DNA from: Clostridia bacterium | GTDB taxonomy: Bacteria > Bacillota > Clostridia > Saccharofermentanales > Saccharofermentanaceae | Reading direction: 5' to 3' | Assembly: GCA_024403735.1 (NCBI GenBank) | Contig: JAKSRG010000001.1 | Location: 124,001-188,000, forward strand | Length of the DNA: 64,000 bases | Part shown: in pieces, positions 7,134 to 15,940 of the stretch | Layout of the letters: each line of letters starts with the position of its first letter | Position numbering within the stretch: the stretch's first letter is position 1 | Made by a program: the position numbers and the translations under genes | Notes under the pieces: generated by a model | Database searches by the model: none | What the model was told of the DNA's origin: nothing | The model's input: the letters and a program-made list of their open reading frames with translations, nothing else

Positions 7134-8798
7134 TTAAACACTTGGCTTGTAACCATCTTTGAGTGATACTGCGCGGTTGAATACGAGGTTATCAGCATTG
7201 AAGTCTTTGTTATCAGCACAGAAGTAACCAAGTCTTAAGAACTGGAATCTGTCTTCTGGCTTAGCATTCTTTAATGAAGCTTCAACTTTTGCATTCTTAA
7301 CAATTGTAAGTGAATCAGGATTGATGAAATCGAGATAGTTACAATCAGCAAGGTCAGGTGCTTCAACTGTGAAGAGTCTGTCGTAAAGACGAATCTCAGC
7401 ATCAAGAGCTGTATTAGCATCAACCCAGTGGATTGTTGACTTAATTCTTCTACCATCAGCTGTATTACCACCACGTGACTCTACATCATATTCAGCGTGA
7501 ACAGCAATTACATTACCATTCTCATCTTTGTCGCAGCCAGTGCACTTGATTACGTAAGCACTCTTAAGTCTTACCTCATTACCAGGGAAGAGACGGAAAT
7601 ACTTCTTTTCTGGAACTTCCATGAAGTCTTCAGCTTCAATCCAGAGGTTCTTAGAGAATGAAATCTCACGTGAACCAGTCTCTGGCTTTTCAGGGTTGTT
7701 CTCAACTGTAAATGTCTCAGTCATATCTTCTGGGTAATTATCAATGATGAGCTTAATAGGATGAACTACACCCATAACTCTCTGAGCATTAGCATTAAGA
7801 TCTTCTCTGAGGCAGTACTCAAGGAATGCGAAGTCAACTACAGCGTTAACCTTAGATACACCATTACGTGAGTGGAAGTTACGGATTGACTCTGGTGTAT
7901 AACCACGACGACGAAGACCACAAAGTGTAGGCATGCGTGGATCATCCCATCCTGATACCATACCGTTTTCTACGAGGTTTCTGAGCTTTCTCTTTGAAAG
8001 TACTGTATGAGTAATACCAAGTCTTGCGAACTCAATCTGACGTGGCTTGCAAGGTACAGAAACATTGTTTACAACCCAGTCGTAAAGAGGACGGTGAGCC
8101 TCGAACTCAAGAGAGCAGAGGGAATGTGTAATTCCTTCTAATGCATCTTCGATAGGATGAGCGAAGTCATACATAGGGTAGATGCACCACTCGTTACCAG
8201 TTCTGTGGTGTGGAAGACGATTGATTCTGTAGATAACTGGATCACGCATGTTGAAGTTACCAGAAGCGAGATCGATTTTTGCACGAAGTGTGAGCTTACC
8301 ATCTTCGAATTCACCAGCACGCATGCGCTTAAAGAGGTCAAGGCTCTCTTCGATTGGTCTGTCTCTATATGGGCTCTGAGCAGGTGTAGAAGTATCACCA
8401 CGCATTTCCTTCATCTGCTCTGGTGTGAGCTCACATACGTATGCAAGACCTTTTTCGATGAGTTCGATTGCGTACTCATACATCTTCTCGAAATATTCAG
8501 AAGCATAGAAAAATCTATCATCCCAATCATGGCCTAACCAGTGGATATCTTCCTTAATTGCTTCTACGAATTCTTCATCTTCCTTTGTAGGATTAGTATC
8601 ATCCATACGAAGGTTACAAATACCGCCATAGAGCTCTGCAGTACCGAAGTCAATCTCGAGAGCTTTAGCGTGTCCAATATGAAGATAGCCATTAGGCTCA
8701 GGTGGGAAACGTGTATGAATCTTCTGACCGTAACAGCGTCCGCCTTCCTTTAATTCTTCATCAATAATTTCATGAATAAAATGCTTATTATCAGCCAT
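7134..8798 (-). CDS. glnS: Glutaminyl-tRNA synthetase
   Basis: A 554-residue class I synthetase that charges tRNA-Gln directly with glutamine. It shows the HIGH motif in PPEPNGYLHIGHAK (about residues 31-44), the KMSKS-like loop VLSKRKL, the GlnRS-specific LCSLEFEAHRPLYDW and GWDDPRMPTL, and a complete C-terminal anticodon-binding region. The length equals typical bacterial GlnRS. GGAG precedes the ATG on the minus strand. It is the second gene of a gltX-glnS operon (10 bases apart). Many Firmicutes lack GlnRS and use GatCAB, so its presence helps narrow the lineage. Confidence 0.97.
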   Translation of the reverse strand: MADNKHFIHEIIDEELKEGGRCYGQKIHTRFPPEPNGYLHIGHAKALEIDFGTAELYGGICNLRMDDTNPTKEDEEFVEAIKEDIHWLGHDWDDRFFYASEYFEKMYEYAIELIEKGLAYVCELTPEQMKEMRGDTSTPAQSPYRDRPIEESLDLFKRMRAGEFEDGKLTLRAKIDLASGNFNMRDPVIYRINRLPHHRTGNEWCIYPMYDFAHPIEDALEGITHSLCSLEFEAHRPLYDWVVNNVSVPCKPRQIEFARLGITHTVLSKRKLRNLVENGMVSGWDDPRMPTLCGLRRRGYTPESIRNFHSRNGVSKVNAVVDFAFLEYCLREDLNANAQRVMGVVHPIKLIIDNYPEDMTETFTVENNPEKPETGSREISFSKNLWIEAEDFMEVPEKKYFRLFPGNEVRLKSAYVIKCTGCDKDENGNVIAVHAEYDVESRGGNTADGRRIKSTIHWVDANTALDAEIRLYDRLFTVEAPDLADCNYLDFINPDSLTIVKNAKVEASLKNAKPEDRFQFLRLGYFCADNKDFNADNLVFNRAVSLKDGYKPSV

Positions 8799-8808
8799 TT
8801 TTATCTCC

Positions 8809-10272
8809 TTATTTACTTAAACGGTCAAGACCGATCTTAATTCTTCTAATAGATTCATCTTTGCCGAGAAGCATAAGTACTTCAGCACATCCACCAGGAG
8901 TTACTGCTACACCAGCAGCTGCAATTCTAACTGGCCACATAACAAGAGCATTCTTCATCTCGTTAGCTGTAGCATATTCTGTGAGTGCATTAGTAATTGC
9001 ATCTCTGTTCCAATCCAAGCTCTCAAGAGTAGGGATGAGGGCTTCGAGGATTGCCTTTGAAGTCTCAAGTGTTGACTTACTCTTCTTGTGCTCGAAAAGG
9101 CTAAGGTCAAACTCACCAAACTCCTTAAGGAATAAAAGCTTCTCAGTAATTTGTGTAAATCTTGTAATTCTAGGCTTTAAGATTTCCTCGAGCATCTCAT
9201 AGTTAGCAGCATCGATACCAAGGTCATCATAGAATGGCTTAGCGTTCTTTAAGAACTCAGCTGAATCCATCTTCTTAATGTATTCTGCGTTAACCCACTC
9301 AAGCTTGTCGTAATCGAAAACACTTGGTGACTTTGAGATACCTGCTGGATCGAATGCCTTGATGAGCTCATCCATTGAGAAAATCTCTGTGTTATCTGTA
9401 GGTGCCCAGCCAAGAAGCGCAATGTAGTTAATGATTGCCTCAGGGAGGAAACCTTCGTTAATGAGATCCATAAATCCTGTTGAACCATGTCTCTTTGAAA
9501 GCTTTGATACAACTTCCTTACCATCTTCATCAACTGACTTACCCATGATAAGTGGAAGATGTACGTATGTAGGAATATCCCATCCAAATGCCTCGTAAAG
9601 AGCATTGTACTTAGGTGTTGATGAGAGATACTCAGAACCTCTTACAACGTGTGTGATACCCATGAGGTGGTCATCGATTACGTTAGCGAAGTTATAAGTA
9701 GGGAAGCCATCAGCCTTAATGAGAACCTGGTCATCAAGATCAGCATTAGGAATAGTGATCTCACCATAAACTAAATCTGTATATGTTGATTCTCCATCAA
9801 GTGCCATCTTCTGACGAATAACATATGGAGTACCTGCATCCAAAAGTCGCTGGACTTCTTCTTGTGGAAGATCTCTGCAGTGACGGTCGTAACCAACTAC
9901 ATCCTTTGAATCTGCAGATGCTCTAAGTGATTCGAGACGCTCCTTAGTGCAGAAGCAATAGTATGCCTTGCCTTCCTTAACGAGCTGTTCAGCATATGGC
10001 TTATAGAGGTTCAAACGCTCAGATTGAACGTATGGACCAAAGTCACCACCAAGATCTGGACCTTCATCGTGGATAAGACCAGCAATCTTAAGTGTGTCAT
10101 ATATTACCTGTGTAGCACCTTCAACGTAGCGCTCTTGATCTGTGTCTTCAATTCTAAGTACGAATGTACCATTCTCATGCTTAGCTGTAAGATACTCATA
10201 AAGAGCTGTTCTCAAATTACCTACGTGCATAAAACCCGTTGGGCTTGGTGCAAATCTTGTTCTAACTGTCAT
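8809..10272 (-). CDS. gltX: Glutamyl-tRNA synthetase
   Basis: A 487-residue class I GluRS. The HIGH-like motif FAPSPTGFMHVGN is at residues 7-19, and the KMSKS-like KLSKRHG is in the middle; RIEDTDQER and PTYNFANVIDDHLMGITHVVRG are family signatures. I start at residue MTVRTRF (10272) because AAGGTG lies just upstream and the longer frame adds only a hydrophobic, non-homologous stretch. No zinc-binding CxC...C set of the E. coli type stands out. It is the first gene of the operon with glnS; a TGTTAAAAT extended -10 is present on the minus strand near 10313-10321. Confidence 0.97.
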   Translation of the reverse strand: MTVRTRFAPSPTGFMHVGNLRTALYEYLTAKHENGTFVLRIEDTDQERYVEGATQVIYDTLKIAGLIHDEGPDLGGDFGPYVQSERLNLYKPYAEQLVKEGKAYYCFCTKERLESLRASADSKDVVGYDRHCRDLPQEEVQRLLDAGTPYVIRQKMALDGESTYTDLVYGEITIPNADLDDQVLIKADGFPTYNFANVIDDHLMGITHVVRGSEYLSSTPKYNALYEAFGWDIPTYVHLPLIMGKSVDEDGKEVVSKLSKRHGSTGFMDLINEGFLPEAIINYIALLGWAPTDNTEIFSMDELIKAFDPAGISKSPSVFDYDKLEWVNAEYIKKMDSAEFLKNAKPFYDDLGIDAANYEMLEEILKPRITRFTQITEKLLFLKEFGEFDLSLFEHKKSKSTLETSKAILEALIPTLESLDWNRDAITNALTEYATANEMKNALVMWPVRIAAAGVAVTPGGCAEVLMLLGKDESIRRIKIGLDRLSK

Positions 10273-10312
10273 ATTTTTCACCTTACTTATTAATATAAAT
10301 ATAAACCAAAAC

Positions 10313-10321
10313 ATTTTAACA
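10313..10321 (-). promoter_or_regulatory. Extended -10 promoter candidate of gltX-glnS
   Basis: The minus strand reads TGTTAAAAT here, the TGn-TAnAAT form, about 40 bases upstream of the gltX ATG. No convincing -35 was found. Confidence 0.45.
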
Positions 10322-10359
10322 CAACTTTTAGATATCGAAAACGTATTTGCGTGTTTTAG

Positions 10360-10368
10360 TGGTATAAT
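10360..10368 (+). promoter_or_regulatory. Extended -10 promoter 7 bases from an ATG (leaderless candidate)
   Basis: TGGTATAAT (10360-10368) is a perfect extended -10. Transcription would start about 7 bases downstream, at or next to the A of the ATG at 10376. No ribosome-binding site precedes that ATG. Confidence 0.6.
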
Positions 10369-10375
10369 TTCAACT

Positions 10376-11401
10376 ATGGATAAATTAATTACAAACAGAA
10401 ATATTGATTACTATTGTGGCAACGGCATTGCATTTGATTATGTCGCTGAATTTTTGGTGCAGAAATATGGAATAACATCTAGCACCAAGATTGCAATTTG
10501 TTCAGATAGAGAAGTGAGTGGTTATTACTATAATCGCTTCGAGGAGCAGTTCATAAAGATGGGCATCAAGCCTTATCTTGCAGTTGTTGATTCACGAACA
10601 AATTTTAAGGGTTTATCTCAGGCAGATAGCCTTATTAAGTCTCTTGTTGATTTTGATTATGGTTGCAATGACTGGCTCATTAGCTTTGGTGGCGGTGGAG
10701 TTCTCGATATTTGTGGCTCGGTTGTATCACTATTCTCATGTGGTATTAATCTCATGGTTGTTCCTACAACACTCAATAGTATGATCTCTGGCGCACTTTC
10801 TAACAAGTCATACTTGAATTGTGGTTCTCACAAGAATGAGATATCTACTGAGTTTAATCCATCAAGTGTAATTATTGATCCGACTTTCTTGAAAACAGTA
10901 TCTCCTAAGGTTAAGTCTAGTGGATATGCTACAGTTATCCGTATTGCATTGCTTTCAGATTTATCTCTTATGTCTGGCTTAGATGGAAACATTGAGTTAC
11001 GTGTGTTTCTCAATGCCTTGTATTCAGCATGGGCAAGAATTGAAAGTAACAATCCATTACTTCTTACTATTGGTGATGAACTAGCTAATAGTATTGAGAG
11101 TTATTTCAGATTTATGAAGTATTCAGAAGGTGAAGCATTGGCATTAAGCCTTCTCACAGTGGTAGACCATCAGAAACTAGCACCTATTAAGAGTATTTAT
11201 TCTGCACTTAATTTGCCTACAAAATTAGAGGGCTGTGCGGCTAAAATGATTATTAAGAACCTTTCTGAGAGTTTTGAGCATAAAGGTTTGTCTTCCGTTA
11301 CGATGGTTGATTTTGTTGATGGAGAATACAAGGTTGTTGAGTATGACATTGACAAAGCGCTTAGCGTTTTCGAGAAGCGTCTTAGCGTAATAATGGATTA
11401 A
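10376..11401 (+). CDS. 3-dehydroquinate-synthase-like protein lacking the metal ligands
   Basis: A 341-residue protein with the AroB/iron-ADH fold pattern: GGGGVLD (105-111), the VPTTL loop (129-133), a KN pair (153-154), VIIDPTFLKT (165-174) and SGYATVIR (182-189). Canonical AroB has GxAEVIK, GHTxGHA and HGEA here, supplying the Glu/His/His metal ligands. This protein has SGYATVIR (Glu to Thr), GDELANS (233-239) and SEGEA (250-254), so all three ligands appear lost. I infer a non-catalytic or re-purposed paralogue. It has no visible ribosome-binding site and may be leaderless. The lipoprotein gene follows 6 bases later. Confidence 0.7.
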   Translation: MDKLITNRNIDYYCGNGIAFDYVAEFLVQKYGITSSTKIAICSDREVSGYYYNRFEEQFIKMGIKPYLAVVDSRTNFKGLSQADSLIKSLVDFDYGCNDWLISFGGGGVLDICGSVVSLFSCGINLMVVPTTLNSMISGALSNKSYLNCGSHKNEISTEFNPSSVIIDPTFLKTVSPKVKSSGYATVIRIALLSDLSLMSGLDGNIELRVFLNALYSAWARIESNNPLLLTIGDELANSIESYFRFMKYSEGEALALSLLTVVDHQKLAPIKSIYSALNLPTKLEGCAAKMIIKNLSESFEHKGLSSVTMVDFVDGEYKVVEYDIDKALSVFEKRLSVIMD

Positions 11402-11407
11402 GAGGTT

Positions 11408-12616
11408 ATGATGAAGAATATATTACGTAAGTTTGTATCGTTGCTGCTTTGTATAAGTATGCTTCTTGTACTTGTGGCTTGTGGCGATGATGATAAGAAT
11501 ATAGTTACTTTGTTGCCGGCAGATTTTGGTTCATATGGCGCTGAATTTGCTAGAGCATTAGCAGAGGAACATCCATTTCGTAAGGCTTATTCTGATGGTG
11601 AGAAGTCAGCTGGCATTATGATTAAGGAGGAGTTCGAATCTCTAGGCTATGATGTAGAAGTTCAGAACTTTAAGAGTATCTATGGAAGTGATAGTGCTAA
11701 TTACGTTATCCACATTAAAGGTAGCGGTTTTATCAAAGTTAATGATGATAACTCAATAAGTGATGTAAGACGACTTGTAGTTATTGGAGCTCATTATGAT
11801 GATGCTTTTAAGTTAGAAGAAGTTCCAGAAGGATACACATACGATGGTATTTCTGATAATGCATCAGCTATTGGATGTCTTATGACTATCGCTAGCCAGA
11901 TTAAGAATTATGAGAATTTAGCATTTGACGTTGATATTGTTGCATTTGGTGCTGGTGGAGACGAATTTGCAGGCGCTAAGTACTATTACAATTCTTTGGA
12001 TGCATCATCTAAGAATAGCATTGAAGTAATGTACTGTATCGAGAATATTTATGCAGGTGATAAGATGTATGCCAATGCTGGTTGGAATTCACTTATTCAT
12101 GATCAGAAGTATCAGATGAGAAGAAAGCTATATCAGGCATATGACGTCGCTTATGATGAGATGCTCGCTAGTTATAACGGCTACAGTCTCCTATATAACG
12201 AGTGTGGACTTATTGTAGATGTTAATGGAGATGGTGTATCAGATATTTATAGAGAAGTATCTGTTAATAAATCTGACTACTGTGTTTTCGATGAACACAA
12301 TATACCAGTTGTATTCTTTGATTCAGGTGACTATTTCTTCGATAAGATGGAAAAGATGAAAGAGACAAAGAACCTCAATTTCCAGGAATTTGATGGACAG
12401 ATTTCAAATACTTATCTTGATTCGTCAGAAATGCTCGATGAAGTCTTGAAGTCTGATGAGAAGGATGTTTTAGAGATAAGAATTAATAACACTGCTTTTG
12501 TTATTATGGAGTCACTTGAGAAGGGTTCAGATTACGCAATGACACCTAAGCAGTATGAAACTTATAAGAATACTCCTACAACTGTAGAAACTAAGGAAAC
12601 AAAGAAGAACGGCTAA
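11408..12616 (+). CDS. M28-type metallopeptidase lipoprotein
   Basis: A 402-residue lipoprotein: signal peptide with lipobox LVAC (Cys about 25), then a zinc aminopeptidase-like domain. The M28 pattern is visible as VIGAHYDD (first His/Asp ligands), YDGISDNASA (bridging Asp, family GADDNASG) and FGAGGDEFAGAKYY (family EExGLxGS; the first Glu is Asp here). Near residues 270-285 there is DVNGDGVSD, a dockerin-like calcium loop. It should act on peptides outside the cell, anchored to the membrane. It is 6 bases after the AroB-like gene, so the two are probably cotranscribed, ending at the terminator at 12663. Confidence 0.8.
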   Translation: MMKNILRKFVSLLLCISMLLVLVACGDDDKNIVTLLPADFGSYGAEFARALAEEHPFRKAYSDGEKSAGIMIKEEFESLGYDVEVQNFKSIYGSDSANYVIHIKGSGFIKVNDDNSISDVRRLVVIGAHYDDAFKLEEVPEGYTYDGISDNASAIGCLMTIASQIKNYENLAFDVDIVAFGAGGDEFAGAKYYYNSLDASSKNSIEVMYCIENIYAGDKMYANAGWNSLIHDQKYQMRRKLYQAYDVAYDEMLASYNGYSLLYNECGLIVDVNGDGVSDIYREVSVNKSDYCVFDEHNIPVVFFDSGDYFFDKMEKMKETKNLNFQEFDGQISNTYLDSSEMLDEVLKSDEKDVLEIRINNTAFVIMESLEKGSDYAMTPKQYETYKNTPTTVETKETKKNG

Positions 12617-12662
12617 ATATTCATTTAGCAAGTAGTCTGATAACAATTAAAATTAAGCATAA

Positions 12663-12692
12663 AAAATGTCGCCTCATGTGAGACGACATTTT
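12663..12692. terminator. Bidirectional terminator between the M28 gene and ilvE
   Basis: AAAATGTCGCCTCA pairs with TGAGACGACATTTT over TG, one mismatch near the loop. A- and T-runs on both sides serve the two convergent genes. Confidence 0.87.
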
Positions 12693-12714
12693 GTTTTGTA
12701 AGTTTAAGTTAATA

Positions 12715-13788
12715 TCAAACCTTAACAACCCAGTTGTATGTGTCTTCAACCTTACCAGACTGAATACCTGTGATTGTATCGTAGAACTTCTGTGTGATAG
12801 GACCAATCTCACCATTGTTGATAGTGATAACTGTATCCTCATACTTAAGTTCACCAACAGGTGAAACTACAGCAGCTGTACCACAACCGAAGCACTCCTG
12901 CATACGGCCTGACTTACCAGCTTCGATAACTTCTTCAATAGAAATCTTACGCTCTTCAACTTCCATACCCATTGACTTAGCGATCTCAATACATGAACGT
13001 CTTGTGATACCAGGGAGGATTGAACCAGCTGCGATTGAAGGAGTAACGAGCTTGCCATCGATAACGAACATGATGTTCATAGCGCCAACTTCTTCAATGT
13101 ACTTCTGCTCAACACCATCGAGCCACAATACCTGCTCATAACCCTTATCATGAGCGATTGTCTGAGCGATAAGTGAACAAGCGTAGTTACCAGCACACTT
13201 TGTGAAACCTGTACCACCACGTACTGCACGTACATATGTATCCTCAACGTAAATCTTAACTGGCTTAATGCCGTGAGCATAGTAAGCACCAGAAGGTGAG
13301 AGCAAGATAAAGAACTTATAAGTATCAGAAGCTCTAACACCGAGGAATGGGTCTGTAGCGATAACGAATGGTCTGATGTAGAGTGACTCACCCTTACCAG
13401 ATGGGATCCAATCTTTATCAATATCAACGAGCATCTTTGTAGCGTGAACGCAGAAATCTACGTCAACCTCTGGAATAACGAGACGGTCGTTAGAATTGTT
13501 CATTCTCTCGAAGTTGCAAGATGGACGGAAGAGGTTAATGGTGCCATCTTCGCACTTGTAAGCCTTCATACCCTCGAATACAGCCTGACCATAATGGAAA
13601 ACCATTGCTGCTGGATCAATCTCGAATGGTGCATATGGAACGATTCTTGGGTTAATCCAACCCTCGCCACGAACGTAATCCATTACGAACATGTGATCTG
13701 AAAAGTTTCTACCAAATGGAAGTGGCTGACCAGCTACAGGCTTCTGCTTTGGTGTAGTTGTTTTTGTAATTTTAATCTCAGGAAACAT
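12715..13788 (-). CDS. ilvE: Branched-chain-amino-acid aminotransferase
   Basis: A 357-residue fold-type IV PLP enzyme that makes Val, Leu and Ile from 2-oxo acids and glutamate. Landmarks: [15 protein letters not shown] (about 64-78), [18 protein letters not shown] with the PLP Lys near residue 200, [21 protein letters not shown], and [11 protein letters not shown]. The length matches the longer clade of BCATs (about 350-360). AGGAGGG precedes the ATG on the minus strand. It stands alone with a terminator shared with its convergent neighbour. The upstream 199 bases hold a pyrimidine-rich tract. Confidence 0.96.
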   Translation of the reverse strand: MFPEIKITKTTTPKQKPVAGQPLPFGRNFSDHMFVMDYVRGEGWINPRIVPYAPFEIDPAAMVFHYGQAVFEGMKAYKCEDGTINLFRPSCNFERMNNSNDRLVIPEVDVDFCVHATKMLVDIDKDWIPSGKGESLYIRPFVIATDPFLGVRASDTYKFFILLSPSGAYYAHGIKPVKIYVEDTYVRAVRGGTGFTKCAGNYACSLIAQTIAHDKGYEQVLWLDGVEQKYIEEVGAMNIMFVIDGKLVTPSIAAGSILPGITRRSCIEIAKSMGMEVEERKISIEEVIEAGKSGRMQECFGCGTAAVVSPVGELKYEDTVITINNGEIGPITQKFYDTITGIQSGKVEDTYNWVVKV

Positions 13789-13970
13789 CTAAATCCCTCC
13801 TATATTATTTTTTCGAATGAATTGATTATAATACTTTTTTGGAAAAACATACAAAAAATATTAATATTGTGCGATTTATTCCTTTTTTCTTTTTCTTTTT
13901 TCACTAGAGTGGAAAAATTTTATTATTAATATGCTTATTTTAAAGAATAAACAGTTATACTAGGTTAGTG

Positions 13971-13990
13971 CATAGGTTTGGCAGCCTATG
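13971..13990 (+). repeat. Inverted repeat overlapping the proposed PHP start codon
   Basis: CATAGG (13971-13976) and CCTATG (13985-13990) pair over an 8-base loop; the ATG at 13988-13990 is inside the right arm and the only nearby AGG is in the left arm. If the start at 13988 is real, both initiation elements can be base-paired. Confidence 0.45.
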
Positions 13991-14776
13991 TTTGGCAATT
14001 ATTGTGTGGCAGGTATTATTGTGATTTTAACTAGTAATTATGATTTTGATTTGATAAAGCCTTTCTTCGAAGAAGGTCATGAAGGTTTTTGTCTTGAAAC
14101 ACATCTTCATACAGCTGATTCAAGTGCGTGTGGATGTGTTAATGCTAGAGATATGGTTCGCATGTATAAAAAAGCTGGTTATGATGGAGTGATTGTTACT
14201 GATCACTTTTTGACTGGTAATACATGTGTTAGTAGAGAACTTCCATGGAAAAAACAGGTTGAACGTTTCTTTCAGGGCTTCGAAGAAGCTTATGACGAAG
14301 GCCAAAAGATTGGATTAAGAATTTTCGAGGGCCTCGAATATAGTAACTTCGGTACTGATTTTATCGTACTAGGTCTTGATAGACAGTGGATTTGCGACAA
14401 TCAGGAAATGATTTATATGACACCAGATGAATTCTTGCCAATGTTTAAGAACGCTGGCGCTACTATTATTCAGGCACATCCATATCGTGAGGCTGATTAT
14501 ATTAGAACTGTTAGACCATACCCACATCTCGTAGATGCTATTGAAGTTGTTAACTTAGGTAATCGCGATGATGAGTGGAACAAAAAAGCTTATAAGTTAG
14601 CTCAAATGATGGATAAGCCAATGACTGGTGGTTCAGATTGTCATAGATTTGGTAATGATTATTTTGGTGCGGGTATCCGAATTGATCATGAACCTAAGGA
14701 TTTAGCTGAACTGTGCGAGATTATTAAGTCTGGTAAGGGTTTCCATTTTTTTGGAGGTTCAAGTGAGGTTAGATAA
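13988..14776 (+). CDS. PHP-domain metal-dependent phosphoesterase
   Basis: A 262-residue PHP (polymerase and histidinol phosphatase) protein. The metal-binding motifs are HLHTADSS (about 38-45), TDHF (about 71-74), QAHPYR (about 159-164) and GSDCHR (about 216-221). The family hydrolyses phosphoesters, from histidinol phosphate to nucleotides; the substrate here is unknown. The start is uncertain: ATG 13988 lies in a small inverted repeat, while GTG codons at 14006 and 14021 are alternatives, the latter after GGCAGGT. The stop overlaps the beginning of nagA, suggesting coupled expression. Confidence 0.85.
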   Translation: MFGNYCVAGIIVILTSNYDFDLIKPFFEEGHEGFCLETHLHTADSSACGCVNARDMVRMYKKAGYDGVIVTDHFLTGNTCVSRELPWKKQVERFFQGFEEAYDEGQKIGLRIFEGLEYSNFGTDFIVLGLDRQWICDNQEMIYMTPDEFLPMFKNAGATIIQAHPYREADYIRTVRPYPHLVDAIEVVNLGNRDDEWNKKAYKLAQMMDKPMTGGSDCHRFGNDYFGAGIRIDHEPKDLAELCEIIKSGKGFHFFGGSSEVR

Positions 14777-15938
14777 TGTAAGACTATTTGGATCAGATAA
14801 GTATCTGTCAATTGAAGTTGATGAGGCTACAGGTGAGATTATTAATATCATTTCATCTAGTATTCCTATGCCAACTACTAAGAATGGAACTAATCTTCTA
14901 GGTATGTACATTACACCTGGTTTTGTGGATACTCATATCCACGGTGCTTTTGGATATGATGTATGTGATATGGATAGCGCATCAATTATTGAAATATCTA
15001 AGGGATTGGCTGCCAAGGGTGTTTCTGCGTTCTGTCCTACTACAATGACTATTTCATTAGATAAGCTTTATAAGACAATTGATGCTGTATGGAATGCAAA
15101 AAAATCTTTGGAATTAGATGATACGCCTCATGCTGATATCCTTGGACTTCATTTGGAAGGCCCATTTCTTAACCCATCAAAGTGTGGAGTTCAGAATGTA
15201 GAGGACTCAATACTTCCGTCAAATGCATCTGAAGTTATTGACTATATCGAAAACAATTATCCTGGTCTCATGAAAATTGTTGATATCGCTCCTGAAATGG
15301 AAGGTGGTATTGACCTGTTATCTAAATACTCAGATAAATATGTTTTCTCAATTGCTCATTCTGAAGCTGATTACGATGTTTCTATTAGTGCTTTTAATGC
15401 AGGTGCTAAGAGTGTTACACATGTATTGAACGCAATGAATCCAATGCTTAAAAGGGCACCTGGAATATTAGGTGCTGCTATTGATTCAGATGTTTATGTT
15501 GAAGTTATTTCTGATGGACATCATATTCATAATTCATACCTCAAATTGCTTTATTCAGATGTTCTCGAAAAGTCTGTTATTACGGTGTCAGATTCAATGA
15601 GAGGCGCTGGAATGCCTAATGGTTTATATGATCTAGGTGGTGTAGAAGTAGAAGTAAGAGATGGAAGAACATATTTTGGTAAAGATGGCAATCTAGCTGG
15701 TTCTGTATCATGCCTTACAGAGGAGTTTGCTAATCTTTTTAATGCTGGAATTAATCCTGCAAGAATTATTAACTCAATGACGGTGACACCTCTTAGACGA
15801 CTAGGATTGTGTGACTTAACTTCATATGAAGAACTCATCGATATTGGTTCAATGGCAACTTTTAATATTTTCGATAATAATGCTAAAATGATTGGAGCAA
15901 TTAATAGAGGTAAAATCCTCTGGTTAGATGAGGTTTAA
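14763..15938 (+). CDS. nagA: N-acetylglucosamine-6-phosphate deacetylase
   Basis: A 391-residue amidohydrolase that converts GlcNAc-6-P to GlcN-6-P plus acetate in amino-sugar recycling. Motifs: TPGFVDTHIHG, HLEGPFLNPSKCG, AHSEA (usual GHSxA), THVLNAM, ISDGHH and VSDSM, which contains the catalytic Asp position (usual TDA). I start at GTG 14763 because GGAGG (14753-14757) is 5 bases upstream; a TTG at 14751 would leave no spacing. It overlaps the PHP gene by 14 bases and is followed 2 bases later by a Crp/Fnr regulator, so the three form one operon. No nagB is in the window. Confidence 0.94.
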   Translation: MRLDNVRLFGSDKYLSIEVDEATGEIINIISSSIPMPTTKNGTNLLGMYITPGFVDTHIHGAFGYDVCDMDSASIIEISKGLAAKGVSAFCPTTMTISLDKLYKTIDAVWNAKKSLELDDTPHADILGLHLEGPFLNPSKCGVQNVEDSILPSNASEVIDYIENNYPGLMKIVDIAPEMEGGIDLLSKYSDKYVFSIAHSEADYDVSISAFNAGAKSVTHVLNAMNPMLKRAPGILGAAIDSDVYVEVISDGHHIHNSYLKLLYSDVLEKSVITVSDSMRGAGMPNGLYDLGGVEVEVRDGRTYFGKDGNLAGSVSCLTEEFANLFNAGINPARIINSMTVTPLRRLGLCDLTSYEELIDIGSMATFNIFDNNAKMIGAINRGKILWLDEV

Positions 15939-15940
15939 TA

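Noticed and set aside
7134-13788. Antisense frames of 60-126 codons opposite glnS, gltX and ilvE
   Set aside because: Each mirrors a strongly conserved synthetase or aminotransferase frame and has no independent motif or ribosome-binding site.
13881-13906. Pyrimidine-rich tract upstream of ilvE as a regulatory element
   Set aside because: It is only low-complexity T/C-rich DNA in an AT-rich gap; no dyad or promoter coincides with it.
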